A stretch of DNA of 64,000 nt from Prostheceraeus crozeri (GCA_907163375.1 CAJQUW010008619.1:62001-126000); one strand, 5' to 3'; positions 45,530 through 57,170 are shown, counted from the stretch's first letter. Translations and numbers: made by a program. The notes: a model not told the origin generated them from the sequence alone.

Positions 45530-45604
45530 CAGGGATGTCTATGAACAATATGATATTATATATCTATGTTACAATCTATATTATATCGTTCATAGACATC
45601 CCTG
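45530..45604. mobile_element. Tiny hAT-like MITE (75 bp)
   Basis: CAGGGATGTCTATGAAC at the left and GTTCATAGACATCCCTG at the right form a perfect 17-bp inverted repeat around an AT-rich core that itself pairs partly. TAACAACC precedes (45523-45530, overlapping the first C) and TTACAACC follows (45605-45612), a 7-of-8 match expected of a hAT target duplication. Confidence 0.6.
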
Positions 45605-45612
45605 TTACAACC

Positions 45613-47144
45613 CTATAATTGTATATAGCTGAATAGGAAAATGATTTTCAAGAACAACATTTCTATGACAATGTAGAAATGGAGCTTGTCATAATGGTAG
45701 GATAGTTAGATATCTTTGCTTTCTGGTCCACAATATCATCTTAAATTATTATGAAAAATATCTCATCTCACAGACGCCCCCACCAACCTCTTGTGTCACA
45801 TGCGCCTCAACCATTCTCTTATGAATCTCAAAGTGTTATTTCATGGTTTTATGAGGTTTGTGATGTGACAGACAATCCCGCCAACTTTACTATAGAAGTC
45901 GAGGGTTTTAGCCCGAGAATATTGAAAAAGCCATGGAACTGAAAGTGATGGTGACCAAGGAGATCCAGATATCTTTACTCCTTCATACTGACCCAGATAG
46001 TTGAATGCAGCGATCTTTAGTAAGTTTAGTTTGACAAGTACTAGATTGCTACTAATTTCCTTAAGGCAAATAGCGAAAGTATGTAGTAATCCTTACTTTC
46101 TCAAAGAATTCATGGCATAGAATTCTTCATAAATTAGTAGGATATCCATGCAAAACATGATTTAATCAAATTATATCGCATAAGTGTTTACGAGGCTCAT
46201 GAGGGCGATTATTTAGTTGTTGAGGATGTTCATCAGAAACCGGCTCCAACCTCAATATTTTCTTGACTTATTTTCTGGAACAGGAAAAGCGTAAAATTAG
46301 AGCAAAGGAAAAAAAAATTTCAAATAACACGGAAGTTGAATTCTTAGTGAATGAAAACAGAAAATTCTTAGGTCCCGACGAGGACCGGTTTCCATAAATG
46401 AAATAAATGAGTTGCTCAGACAGCTACTCCATTTCTTATTGAAGTACGGGTCACATATTCATCGTCAACTTAAATATGCATTGCTGATTTTTCTAAGCAC
46501 GCATTTCAACGCTTCTCAAAGTCCATTGAGTAGCTGATCGACCTATCCCTCATGGAAAGACTTCCACAAAATGATTCTCATGGACTCTCAATGAAAAGCC
46601 ATGGAATCACGTCCATGTTGTAAAGTGCATCATCATTCAATGTATTTGTTGAGTGATAGTTTGATAAGAGACATCTTCTTTCATATTTGACAGTCCTCAC
46701 AGCTTCTAATAAGACACTGTTCATTCAAATAAATATTCCAATCCATATAAGTGTGTATTTCCTTCAACGGTATGATGAGAATAATGCAGTTACACAGAAT
46801 TTCTTTCAGTCCACGTTGACTGTTTCTGTTTATCTATGTTAAATACATTATAGCTTCCGTTCATGTTTTCATTTACTAGGTCTAATTTCATTCAAAATGA
46901 AAGCACAATAATAGGTGAATGACTTACAGATAATTCTGCAGCCTCAATAGACTCTGAAAGGAACACCTGTTCAATTAAAAGTATATACAATAAATCGACT
47001 CAAGAGGATCATCAGAATATTAGTAACAGCATGAAAGTTTTATTTGCCATTTTTTATAATGCTCGCAATTCAAACAAAATGTAGGAAAGAGAGTCTGAAA
47101 GTAGTAATGACTAAATGACAACAAAAAGGATATGGATGAGTTAA
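45613..47144. other. No supported gene
   Basis: Frame 45751-45942 is unrecognised; otherwise AT-rich DNA. Confidence 0.3.
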
Positions 47145-47578
47145 ACGATGCAAGAAATGCATTGCAGTTCTTTGTTTTCAGTGCATCCACCATACTTGAA
47201 CGAAGTGTCTGTTATTTGAAACACGAGACGCGAAGCAATATAGACAGCGAGTTCCATCACAGGTGCAGTAACCACTTTTTGAACTGCACTATCATGCTGG
47301 AAATGATAATAGCATTCAAGGTATACATTTCCAGCATGATATTGCAGTTCTTTGCTTTTAAAAAGTGAATGCATTGAGATGTCATCGCAGTTCTTCGCGC
47401 AAGTACAAGAACTCAATATCATGCAGGAAATATAATACCGCATAGCCTATCGTGGTTCCACCTGTAATTGAACTCAGTATCTATGTTACTTTAAGCAATC
47501 AACGCTTCGCGTCTCTTGCTTCAAATAACACAGACAGTTCGTTCAATTATGGTGGAAGTACTGCAAGCAATGCGGTAA
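47145..47578. mobile_element. Palindromic element with ~160-bp arms
   Basis: The left arm (about 47145-47306) and right arm (about 47415-47578) are inverted copies. Shared blocks are CACCATACTTGAACGAAGTG/CACCATAATTGAACGAACTG, GAGACGCGAAGC, TACAGGTG/CACAGGTG and the ATCATGC stretch. A second, inner palindrome ATCATGCTGGAAATG / CATTTCCAGCATGAT lies at 47291-47341. GCAGTTCTTTG recurs as a direct repeat (47164, 47344). No coding frame is convincing. Confidence 0.7.
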
Positions 47579-48480
47579 TATACATGTACATGTCTAGCTA
47601 GCCTTTGGCTCCCGCTTTGAAACTGCAGATATCTTTACTTAATGCATAGGCGTGAATGCAAGAAAGAAGATATGCATTTAAATTATCAGTGATAGCAAGA
47701 TAACTAATTAGGACACAACCACGTATTTTGATGATATTTCCTTGACAAACTTAAAGGTTAAAAATGCATGCAGCATAGAAATATCGTCTGACTGCAACTA
47801 GCTGTTGTCGCGCGATTTAGAATAAATCAGTGATGTTGAAGTCTTAGGTATTGAAGGTGCGAACACGCACCTTGTCAGAATATCGCAGTTATCTGAAAAA
47901 ACGTTTAAATTCCGAGCTTGTGATTTTGCAAAATGCGTGGTTAGATAGATTTCAAATGAAGATTTTGTTCAACTGCTGACAAACTTCAAATATTCTTGAA
48001 TTATCATTATTAGCATGTCACTCATCAAATGGAAGCCACTATCACATTTACAAATAAACAGTCGTTTTTGTTTGCACGTGAGATGAGTTTCAACCAGTGA
48101 GTCTGTGAACCTAATTTCATTAACATGGCAATCTACCTAATAAATTGTGTCTGTTACCAATCAAAGCTAAAAGCTTTCCATATCCCATGTGTTTTGGGAT
48201 TCCGTGTGAATCTCATTGGTAAGCTCCTCTCGCCATGAGGACACGAGAATCGGAACTTTGTTGATATAATTTTTGTCTGTCAGTTACAGTGAAATGCATT
48301 TCCATTGATAAGGTCTCCTGACGAGTGTCCTCGTGATAATAACTTTGATGCGTCCCTCCTACATTTTCTACCTCTGCACGCTGGAGTGCTCCCTCCGAGA
48401 GACCTGGGTGCGAAACCACGCCGGTCGAACTAGTCCATTTAAGTAGTTCCAGTAATATTATACTTATAGTATATTATATT
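47579..48480. other. No supported gene; possible SINE-like piece near 48390
   Basis: CCGAGAGACCTGGGTGCGAA at 48393 is similar to a B-box-like phrase at 34370. A minus-strand frame covers 48213-48419 with no recognised product. Confidence 0.3.
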
Positions 48481-49435
48481 ATTCCAGTAAGTAGTGGTAT
48501 TCCACAAGGTCCATCTGCCGGTCCCTACTTATTCAAGTATTTTGTATCTGACCTGCAACTGCGTCAAGATGTGAGCCTCATTAAATACGCCGATGACATC
48601 ATCATTTGTGCTGCTGTTGACCAACAAAGTATGGATAATCCCACTGTGAGCGCTGTGAAATCAATTATGGATTGGATGACTGAGAATGGGATGAAAGTCA
48701 ATGCTCAAAAGTGCAAACAGATAATGGTCACTTTGCGTCCAAGATTAGCCTCAAATTTTTCGGTGAGACAAGTACCAGACATTCCATCAGTTACTCAGCT
48801 GAAGTTGTTGGGAGTGATGTTCGACCAAACTCTAAGTTGGAAGTATCATGTAGACATCATCACCAAGAAAGCCGCTTCACGACTCTACATCCTCAGACAA
48901 TTGAAACCTTTTTTCAACAAAGAGCAAATTGTAACTACGCTTGTGTCAGGAGCCTGCTGGAGTATTGTGCCCCGGTGTTTGTAGGACTAAATATCACACG
49001 CGGCATCATTAGAGAATGTGCAAAGGCGTTGTCATCGACTAATATGCGGATCCAGCAATTGTGAGTGTCCTTATTTCATTCCTCTTGACAATCGCCGAAT
49101 TGTGTTAGGTTGGAGATTGTTTTCACATGTGAATTCTGATCCAACTCATTCGCTTCATGATCTTTCATTGCCTCTTTTGCCTCGTTCTCAGCATTTCCGG
49201 ATTCCCATGTCACAAATTCCATGCTCAAGAAGTCATTCTTCGTTGTAATGTCGAAACTGTGCAATAGTGGGGCTTCACAACTTGACCAACCGTCTGCATA
49301 AATTAACATTTGATTTAATTACTTATTTCATTGTTATTGCTCTTTTATATGTACCAAATGTATGTTCATGTTATCATGTAATGAGCTTCACGATTACCAA
49401 TATTGGGGCATTAATTCAATAAACGTTTTATTATT
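48481..49435 (+). pseudogene. LINE reverse transcriptase fragment (CR1/Jockey-like)
   Basis: The 3' part of a non-LTR retrotransposon. From 48481 the frame reads SSGIPQGPSAGPYLFKYFVS (motif B region) and LIKYADDIIICAAVD (YADD catalytic motif). It continues with ENGMKVNAQKCKQIMVT and LKLLGVMFDQTLSWKYHVD, the palm and thumb landmarks of this class. Later segments in other frames (SLLEYCAPVFVGLN at about 48955; QRRCHRLICGSSNCECPYF at about 49019) are the usual C-terminal tail, so at least two frameshifts occur. AATAAA at about 49420 marks the 3' end. The endonuclease and early RT are missing. Confidence 0.9.
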
Positions 49436-49551
49436 TAATGATATTTCTTAGTCTGTGTGTGAATCGGCGACTTCAGTTTCTGATAAAGTTGTTCAACTTA
49501 CAGGGGTGATGAGAGCAATAACAGTCAATGAGAATAGTCAGTAAATATTCG
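49436..49551. other. No feature
   Basis: Short spacer with nothing recognisable. Confidence 0.3.
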
Positions 49552-49747
49552 AAATTATTGCAGCAAATAATAAAACAAAACAACTACTTTTCATACTTAA
49601 TTAATTTATAGTGAAATCATGCAATACCAAGGCCATTCTGTAGGAACATCACTTGCATCGTATCAGTATCACTGTTGCATAATTTCACTGTAAGTTAATT
49701 AAGTATCAAAAGTGGTTGCTTTGTTTCATTATCTGTTGCAAAAATTT
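49552..49747. mobile_element. Palindromic MITE, 73-bp arms
   Basis: Arms 49552-49624 and 49675-49747 are inverted copies of equal length, about 80% or more identical; ACTACTTTTCATACTTAATT faces the inverse of ACCACTTTTGATACTTAATT. The 50-bp centre is unique. No coding capacity. Confidence 0.8.
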
Positions 49748-50587
49748 ATAGTGGGCTTCCTTCTGGAAAATGTTTTTATTCGAAATTAATGCTAACAAAA
49801 AGAAATTAGAAAAATTGTTCGAGTCTGTCTTGCAGGGCTTTTTTTAAAGAATTGTTACAAGATGACTTTTTTGCTAAGAAGGGCACATTTTCCAAATTCT
49901 ATAAAATATATGTTATGTATGTTTATATGTTATTATATAAGATCATGCAATTGTAGGCAGCTGTGAAGCTTCGAGATTCGACCCTAGAAAAATTCGAATC
50001 GGTTAGCGTCGACTGGTCAAACCCTATTTCAACTGCTTTCTTTTGATTTGTAGCCTCCTACCATTCATTAATGCTTGAAAGCGATATTACAATTGGGTTT
50101 GAGATGCTGGACTCTCATTGGAAGTGACTAAAAGCGTCGGCTGAACTGCGGCATCTATAGTTACTATGTGCTGCGTGTTGCTCAGATCAGGGCTTCGAAC
50201 TCGGTCAATCTTTCTGACCTCTCTCAGGTCTGCGGGACATACTTTTCAGACTATCTATCATCAGGATTCACAGGCCAAGCACGTTGCTTGCTAAAACGGT
50301 GAATTATAATACATATCCTAAAACACTAACTTTTGCTAAAAGTTGGCCATGACGTAAGGAAACAAAACTCAAACAGGATATCTAATACATTAGAAAAGAT
50401 TGATTTGCGCATCAGTACATTATCTATCTTTTGACAGTGATCCTCAGACTTCTTTTAATGAATCCACTAAAATGACATTTCTTAATGAAACTTTATGCAC
50501 CTAACTCCAGCAACTTTTGAACCAACCATGCAATCTTTGAGGTAGGCTCACAGAAGCTTCAGAGCACGAGGAATATTTTATCTCGAC
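49748..50587. other. No supported gene
   Basis: A B-box-like GGGCTTCGAACTCGG at about 50187 lacks a matching A box. Nothing else recognised. Confidence 0.3.
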
Positions 50588-50735
50588 TATGTATGGCCAA
50601 ATCTCAGGCAGAAAAAATCTAGTCAGTGCACCAAATTTCGATCATCGCTTGAAAACAGTGAAATTTTTCATTTTTAGTGATGGACTAATTTGTTGCGCTG
50701 ACTAGATTCTCTTTCCTGTTTATATTTGGTCTATG
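50588..50735. repeat. Long imperfect hairpin (~148 bp)
   Basis: The left arm (GGCCAAAT...AATCTAGTCAGTGCACCAAA) pairs with the right arm (TTTGTTGCGCTGACTAGATT...ATTTGGTC) across a short AT-rich centre. The strongest block is AATCTAGTCAGYGCAMCAAA. It is probably a small palindromic transposon or an inverted-repeat transcript source. Confidence 0.7.
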
Positions 50736-51272
50736 GTTGATAGATCCGAATTGTTCCTCTTATCCTGAATCATCAGGAACACTCAGAGATGAAATTAATC
50801 AGGATTTAAGTACAGGGACGATTGATGGAGGTTACAGTTCTAGTCACGAGTGACAAAGAACTTTTTTCTATAAACCTGAAGTCGTAAGCCTAGTCCTCAT
50901 CATCAGGCTAACTTATCCATACAACTATCCATCTAACTCATGTTTTAGCGTCAATACAAAGCGTAGAAGATTTTGATTTTCTCAGAAAAGTAGAGGCACT
51001 TTAGCTTGACTGTTTATTTCTTTATATGTGCCAAGATGTCAATGCATCTTTTAATAGCCATGTATATTACTAGGTCTTGATCCGCCTAAAAGACTATCGG
51101 TTTAGCTGGCTAAGTAAATCGCGCACAGAAAGAAACTCAAGTAAGCACATCATAAGTTTTCTATTATTCGATTCGAGATTCACGACCCGATTCGACTAAA
51201 AAGTTGACGATTCGCAGGTCCCCATGTCTATATCTTGATTCACTAAACACTAGATTGCCTATCGATCAGATA
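50736..51272. other. No supported gene
   Basis: AT-rich; nothing recognisable. Confidence 0.3.
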
Positions 51273-52867
51273 GGGTAAAATCGGGTATTATTGACAGTAA
51301 CATGGTTTTCGGGCTCCCACGGCTGTATTTCTTAGTTTTGATAGGAACTATGATGTCCAAATAGTCTCTTCTTGATAGAATTTATCAGCTAATCGATTTA
51401 TTTTATGACTCTAGGTGAAAAGAAAGGTATAATTCGTTTTATAAATTAAGAAAAGAAAGGTGTGCAAATTGTAATTTGTTCGATGTTCTCATAATATCGA
51501 CACTGTCGATATCGATATTGTCGGGTAATATGGACAGCCTCAAAAAGAAGTGTCAAAATTTACCAGGGATAGTAAACTAATGATGTTATATATTGCATGA
51601 AACTCAAGCTTGCATATCTGTTGGGTCTTTGGATGTCTGAAATGGTGAGACTTCACCTTTTAAAACCGTCTATTCAGACGAATCCATCATCGTCAAAGAC
51701 GAAGAAGAATTCTGCACATTTTCATGCATGTAACGCAACGGAAAGCGATGAAATCTCGCCTTTTCAGATTATGAAAGAGACAACAGATGTGCAAAGTTTT
51801 GTTTCATATAACATGCAACATTTCTAATTTGTTCTATTTGGCATTTTTAGACGGGACTATCGATGTCTCCGTGCAATGTGTCGATGTCATTGCAGGCCAC
51901 ATATCTTACTTTTCACCTAGAATCGCGTGTTAAACAGATGAATTGATAAATTCGATTAAGAAGGGATTATTTGGATGTCATAATTCATATAAATACTGAG
52001 AGAAACAACCTTGAGAGCCCCAAAACTGTTTTTGACGGTCGATATTACCCGACATCTTCCACACATGGTCCAAGTAGACCTAATAATTCATAAAGGAATG
52101 CATTCAAACCTTGTGAAGGAAATATTCTAAATGACAGCAAACAATAGTGATAAAATAATGGCTATTTAGTCAGTATCTTGTTGAAAAGATGATGTTCGGT
52201 ACCTGTCGACAGTGGTGTCGATATTACCCGACATTTTTGCATCGACTCCATGTGACAATATAACTCAGAACAACTAAAGAGTTTGACGAACTCATTGATA
52301 TTCAGTGAAACAACACCCCTTACGCTATGGAATAACCAAGCACGTAGCTGTCAGATGACGCGTGATGGAGCTGACTGAGTTGTACAGGCATGAGATTGAG
52401 GGCAAATAAAAAACCCGGAACGAGCGAGCAAGTTTGCGAAGGGGGTCTGGTCTTGAAATTTTTGTGACCTTTTTATTGATATTTGGCATAATCTAATGTA
52501 AGAAAAATAGTTGGCTAGGGCGAAAAAATGGACGTTTTTTAAATAATCTAACTTTCGGAGGGGGTATACTTTTTTATTGCATATTTAGGTGAATTACGAG
52601 AATGGTCTTTTCAGCACCAAAAACCCGGAAAACCCGGAAGATTCTCATACCTGGTTGTATTGATTGGGGCAATATATTCCAGAATTCGGTGACTCACTTC
52701 AAGCTTCGACATCTGTCAGGATGAGGCAATCAGGAACGCTCCACCAAGCTTCTGTTGTACCTTTGAGATTTAACTACTTATTGGTGCAATTTACTGCACG
52801 CATGGATGAGCTTCTGAAGTTCTAAAACATCATTTGGAAAAGTGGCGACATTACCCAATTTTACCCC
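51273..52867. mobile_element. Composite palindromic element with GGGTAA-type ends
   Basis: The left end GGGTAAAATCGGGTATTATT is mirrored by the right end, on the minus strand GGGGTAAAATTGGGTAATGT. Inside, arms of about 150 bp (51290-51430 and 51905-52056) are inverted copies, sharing ATGTCCAAATAGTCTC, GAATTTATCA and TCTAGGTGAAAAG. The subterminal word TCGGGTAATATNGAC or its inverse occurs at 51521, 52038 and 52229. No transposase is evident. Either one palindromic element was extended, or two relatives are nested. A different MITE sits at 52385-52653. Confidence 0.65.
52385..52653. mobile_element. Small MITE with CAGGYATGAGA ends
   Basis: The left end CAGGCATGAGATTGAG and the right end, on the minus strand CAGGTATGAGAATCTTCC, form a short inverted repeat. 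AACCCGG occurs inside both ends (52412; 52621 and 52632). GTTGTA flanks both sides (52379-52384 and 52654-52659), a likely target duplication. No coding capacity. Confidence 0.65.
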
Positions 52868-53256
52868 GCATCTTTAACACTAACAGTTGGAGATTTGAAA
52901 ATCTCTGTATAGAGCCATCGTCATCTGCAATAACTTCGGCACCTAAGACTTCTTTACCCTCTGATATATTACTGCTTCTTTGCGCTCCATTCCACATCTG
53001 ATCGAATTTCTGGCAGCATTAGCCAACAAGTCTCCCTTGCGCTTCATGTTACCTCCTTCTTTTGGCATGGTATGCAGGAATGATTTTAACAGAAAATATA
53101 ATAATGAGCAACATGACTCATCATAAGTCTCTGAACTACAGGAATTGAATACAAATTTAACAAAGAAATTATATTAGCATAATAACTGTAAATTCAAAAT
53201 TGCTCCAACTTGTTTGAAAGGACAGTAGTTGTCAAAAGTTAGGAGTAGTCGAATAA
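52868..53256. other. No supported gene
   Basis: AT-rich spacer between the composite element and the Helitron-like element. Confidence 0.3.
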
Positions 53257-53716
53257 TCTTATATATAAAATGCAAAACGCCGACAAACTCCTCCTAAACC
53301 ATGAAACTTTACGCCAATATGATACTACCATTTAATAGAACAAAAAATTTGTAGTTAAAACCGCCCGGTCTCATTTCCCTAAGTATCATAATTACAGAGA
53401 AAAGTAGACTTTTGTGTAAATTTTTACCGAAAAAATATTAATTACACAAGTAACTACATTAAATTTACAAATGAACTCCTCATTTGCTTTAAAAAATTGC
53501 CTCGCTAGACATGCGTCTCATTGATTCTAATGTTTCACGATGGATTCAGCAACAGCCAATCAGAACGCGATCTAAATGGTAAGACAGCCAATCAGTGTAG
53601 GCGAATGAGTTAATAAACTTGGTATGCAAGTTTATGTGCATACATACAATGTGCACTGTCTTAATTTAACAGACTTATGCATATAAATCCTGGACGAAGT
53701 CCGGGGGCCTTACTAG
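53257..53716 (+). mobile_element. Non-autonomous Helitron-like element, 460 bp
   Basis: The 5' end is TCTTATATATAAAATGC. The 3' end is CCTGGACGAAGTCCGGGGGC then CTTACTAG, that is, a GGAC-GAA-GTCC hairpin about 10 bases before a terminal CTAG. It sits between A (53256) and T (53717). These are the hallmarks of Helitrons: TC start, 3' hairpin, CTRR end, AT target and no terminal inverted repeat. There is no Rep/helicase frame, so it is non-autonomous. Confidence 0.85.
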
Positions 53717-54924
53717 TATAGAATAATAGTGAAAGCAAAGCACAAATTTTACGGATCAAGTAGTACGTACGATGGCAAAGACGAGGATGAAATGGATGAG
53801 ATGATTGAATTCAGATTTGCATTCGGTGATGAATGCTGTGCTTCACGTTTGATCACAAAATGCGTAAACCAATGATGACGTCTAAAAGCTTAGATTCATA
53901 TATTTCACAGCCAACGTTTTTCACAAATTTGCTCCTGGTATAATGAAAATGGAGATTTGTGTTGTCATCGGAAGAACCTCTTGATTAATTCCTAGAAGTT
54001 AGACCAGATGCTCAATTTTTCAGCAGACGATGTAGCTTAATGTTTCCATTTACCAAGGGTTGGAAAAAATTGGTCTCATTTCCCTAACAACCAATTGCTT
54101 TAATTGGATCACATGAGCCATTAATTAATTGATCTTTCATGAAAATGATTGCATGATTCACACTTGATTGATATTTGACAGGTCTACGAAGGTGCATTAA
54201 AACACTTACGGAAATAGAATTTATCTGTAATCACATGCACGCATTTTCTGCATCACTATGCTCGTTGAACTAATTTCCATGACAAAACATGTAAATGCAA
54301 TGATAACATTGTTAAGCAATGACTGATAACTAGAGCGTAATATCTTCCAGTTCAAACACTGAAACACTACCACTCTGGCCATCGCGGTAGTATGTGTTTC
54401 ACTAGGTTTGCCACAATTTGATTTATTTAACATTACTAGAATATGTTAAGTTTGAGACTTTTATATTGAAGTTATATGGATGCTATAGATCATCAAGAAC
54501 AAGTTTCACATTAGCTTATAGTCAAACATTTCTTATTAAAGTCGAGTAGGCCTGCATAATATTATATTACCTACTGTGTAGGCCTACATATTATACTATA
54601 TAGCCTATAATAATCGCTCAATAAATGGCTTCTTTGACTTTTGATTAATTGCAACCAATTGGAATAATTGGCACCTGACTGAAGATGGTTCATCAATCAA
54701 TTAATTACAATTGATTTCCAATCACTTCATTTTTCCAACCAAAGTTATTTTCAGATTACATTTGAGTCATAGCATTGGTAGACTTGCAGATCCGTGACTG
54801 CATACAGTACGTAACTTGAAGCCAGATCAGGCGGACTGTCGAATGATCAGTCGAAAAGCGTTGTTGAAACATCTAACGAGTCCTCATAAAACTTTTGGTC
54901 AATTCAAAGAAGCTTTGACACCCT
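53717..54924. other. No supported gene
   Basis: TAGGCCTA-type words occur at 54548 and 54582. Otherwise AT-rich with no recognisable element. Confidence 0.3.
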
Positions 54925-55028
54925 GCTGGATGCCTTTTCAGCCTACTTCCAATGACCCTCTCGAGACTCGAACAAACCACCTGAAGATCGAAACTCTGAC
55001 TACTTAGTCACACTGCCACGGAGACCAC
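54925..55028 (-). repeat. Family S SINE, 5' part only
   Basis: The minus strand reads GTGGTCTCCGTGGCAGTGTG then ACTAAGTAG, continues to GAGAGGGTCATTGGAAGTAG, and ends near AAAAGGCATCCAGC. The body beyond this is absent or too diverged. Confidence 0.65.
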
Positions 55029-55654
55029 GAAACAAGAGCAGTGTCTACTTAAGTTAATCATACTACAACTTGCTTCAGTATTTCATTATTGAGTTTACTA
55101 AAAGATAACAACATCAGCAAGTCATCAAAACTGAATGGAAAGCAATGTTTTAAGTAAACAACGTAGGTATTCAGTCAATCAATCTTTGGAATGCTAACTC
55201 TCTTTTTATTGCGCGCACTACCCCTAAACCATCGAACAATGATAACATAACTCCTAGGCAGTTCAAAAGAAAGTTTCCTCGAGGAAATTGCTTTATCCGA
55301 GGATGACTGATTGTCTCTCAATGAGGGAGTTTCTATAGACAATAAGTACGTTACTTCACATTCTACTAAATAGTTGTTGAAAGAGGAATGAGGATGAGTT
55401 GAACAAGTGTTTCCATCAACAGCAGGGATTGGAAGACAAAAATTGACTCAAACTTTAATTATCAATGACAACTCAAGTCATCAATTAAATACCAATTAAT
55501 AGTAAAATGCTCTGGAAGGTCAGAATCCTGAGTTATGACTGTTGGTATGATCATGAATTTGAAGCTTTTTTTCAAATGTCCCATTGTATAAAATGCTGCG
55601 AAGTTCTCTGAAATATTTTTCTCATTTCTAAATTTATTTGCTGTCAATTGTCAT
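55029..55654. other. No supported gene
   Basis: AT-rich; nothing recognisable. Confidence 0.3.
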
Positions 55655-56880
55655 CGAAGACACGACACGGTCAAAAAAATTCGAAGGATCCAGTAGACGG
55701 AAGATACTAAAGTTCTAATCTACTAAAGTTCTAGGAAGATACTAAATTCTTCAAATACAGTTATTATTATTATTATAAAGTTAAACAACTACGCTAGTGG
55801 AGAATCCTGTAAATAATTGGGTAAATAAAAGTCATGAACGAATGAATACAAATTAATACTGACTACATAGAGTAACCTACCCCAGCACAGAGTAGGGATT
55901 GAAATACCAATAAAGGCTAGCCGACCCAACTTAAGACGAGAAGGGAAATAAATTAAAACTTATTATCAATTTCCATTTTTACAATCCAAGAACTAAAATA
56001 AGAGTTCGTCATGGACTTGACGAGAAGTTAACTTAGAAAATAACAAATGTTGAAAATTAAGAAACCCAAGAAGCCAAAATTAAGTTTGCTGTGCATGGAG
56101 TCATCAGGGAGGAATCATGTGGCTGCATGAAGCAAGGTTTCGGACCCCAACCTCCAACCTATATCACATGACGTGGCCAGGTCAACCATATCGAATGCAC
56201 GATATGGAAGGTCTCTCCAAGCCCGAGGAAACATAGCAGAACCCAACCGAGAATATATTTTTTTGGAATTTTTGAAGACAAAAGGAAGCAAATGAATCTG
56301 GAAGAGGTTTTTTAGTCCAACATACCAATGATGGAAGGCATCTGGCGGGGCGAAAAACAACCTAACTTATAAACGAGGAACCTATTCCTTGAGGACTTTA
56401 TGCAAGAATCAGCTAGCAGATCAACCTTATAACCCCTTCCTTTGAAGATATTGAAAATGCCCTTAGCTCTTGAGGTGAAGGCGGAAGCATCAGATGAAAT
56501 CCTGGCGAACCTGATGAGTTGGGCAGCAAAGATGTTTAAGCCAGTGTTCAAAGGCATATTACTATCGGGGAAAGTACGTAGTACCATTGGGAGGCTGAAC
56601 TCATCAGCCTTATGGTAAACCTCTGTGGTGTATTGGTCACCATTTTGGATCTTGATTTTACCATCCAAATAATCACCGCTTCTGCTAGCTAAGAGATCTA
56701 TCGGGTAGATTTCAGGATAAACAATTTTCAGATGCCTAGAAGGAAAAATATTGCTTATCCACTTTCTTTTGTGAACTTCTGAAGAAGTGACACATACTAA
56801 ACTTACTAAACTTATTCGTTTTTGGCGATCAACTCGACATACTAAAGCCTTGAGAAGCACGTGAATTAAAAAATAAAATA
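55655..56880 (-). mobile_element. Reverse-transcriptase retroelement remnant with 3' UTR
   Basis: The minus-strand element has its coding end at 56312-56860 and a 3' region that runs down to about 55655. That region shares CTGGATCCTTCG, a T-rich run and ACCGTGTCGTGT with the lone copy at 38105-38235. A short ATT run lies at 55761. The two copies with a common 3' end support a non-LTR or Penelope-like element; I cannot fix the clade. Confidence 0.6.
56312..56860 (-). pseudogene. Retroelement RT-associated C-terminal region
   Basis: An open stretch of 182 codons with no ATG (it opens at GTG). Residues ~75-165 contain TTEVYHKADEFSLPMVLRTF, then GLNIFAAQLIRFARISSDAS and TSRAKGIFNIFKGRGYKVDL. This is recognisable as the segment after the RT palm in a class of invertebrate and fish retroelement polyproteins whose consensus, from memory, is KxYDKxDDFxFPIVNFPF...SQLIRFARxCS. 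No YADD is in this part. The C-terminus is interrupted, and the rest is not recognisable in any frame down to 55.9 kb. Confidence 0.65.
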
Positions 56881-57170
56881 TTTCAAAGGATTTTTCTAAC
56901 TTCGCAACGTTTTATACAGAGAATAATAGAAAAAGCCGCAAATTCATAATGAAGAATTTTACTCCCGTGTGAAGTCATAAACTATTGGTCTTATCCTCAA
57001 CTTTCCATCAAATTTAAGATGGATGCGGAGACTGTACAACGTAGGTCTGTCTACCTTTGTTTCACCCGATTCTGTGTGAATACCAAACTTCAAGCTCTAG
57101 ACATTAACATAACCGCAATAGTCTACCAGCATTGCATGATACATCAAATAAGATAATGCGTGTGAATGAA
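56881..57170. other. No feature
   Basis: AT-rich spacer. Confidence 0.3.
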
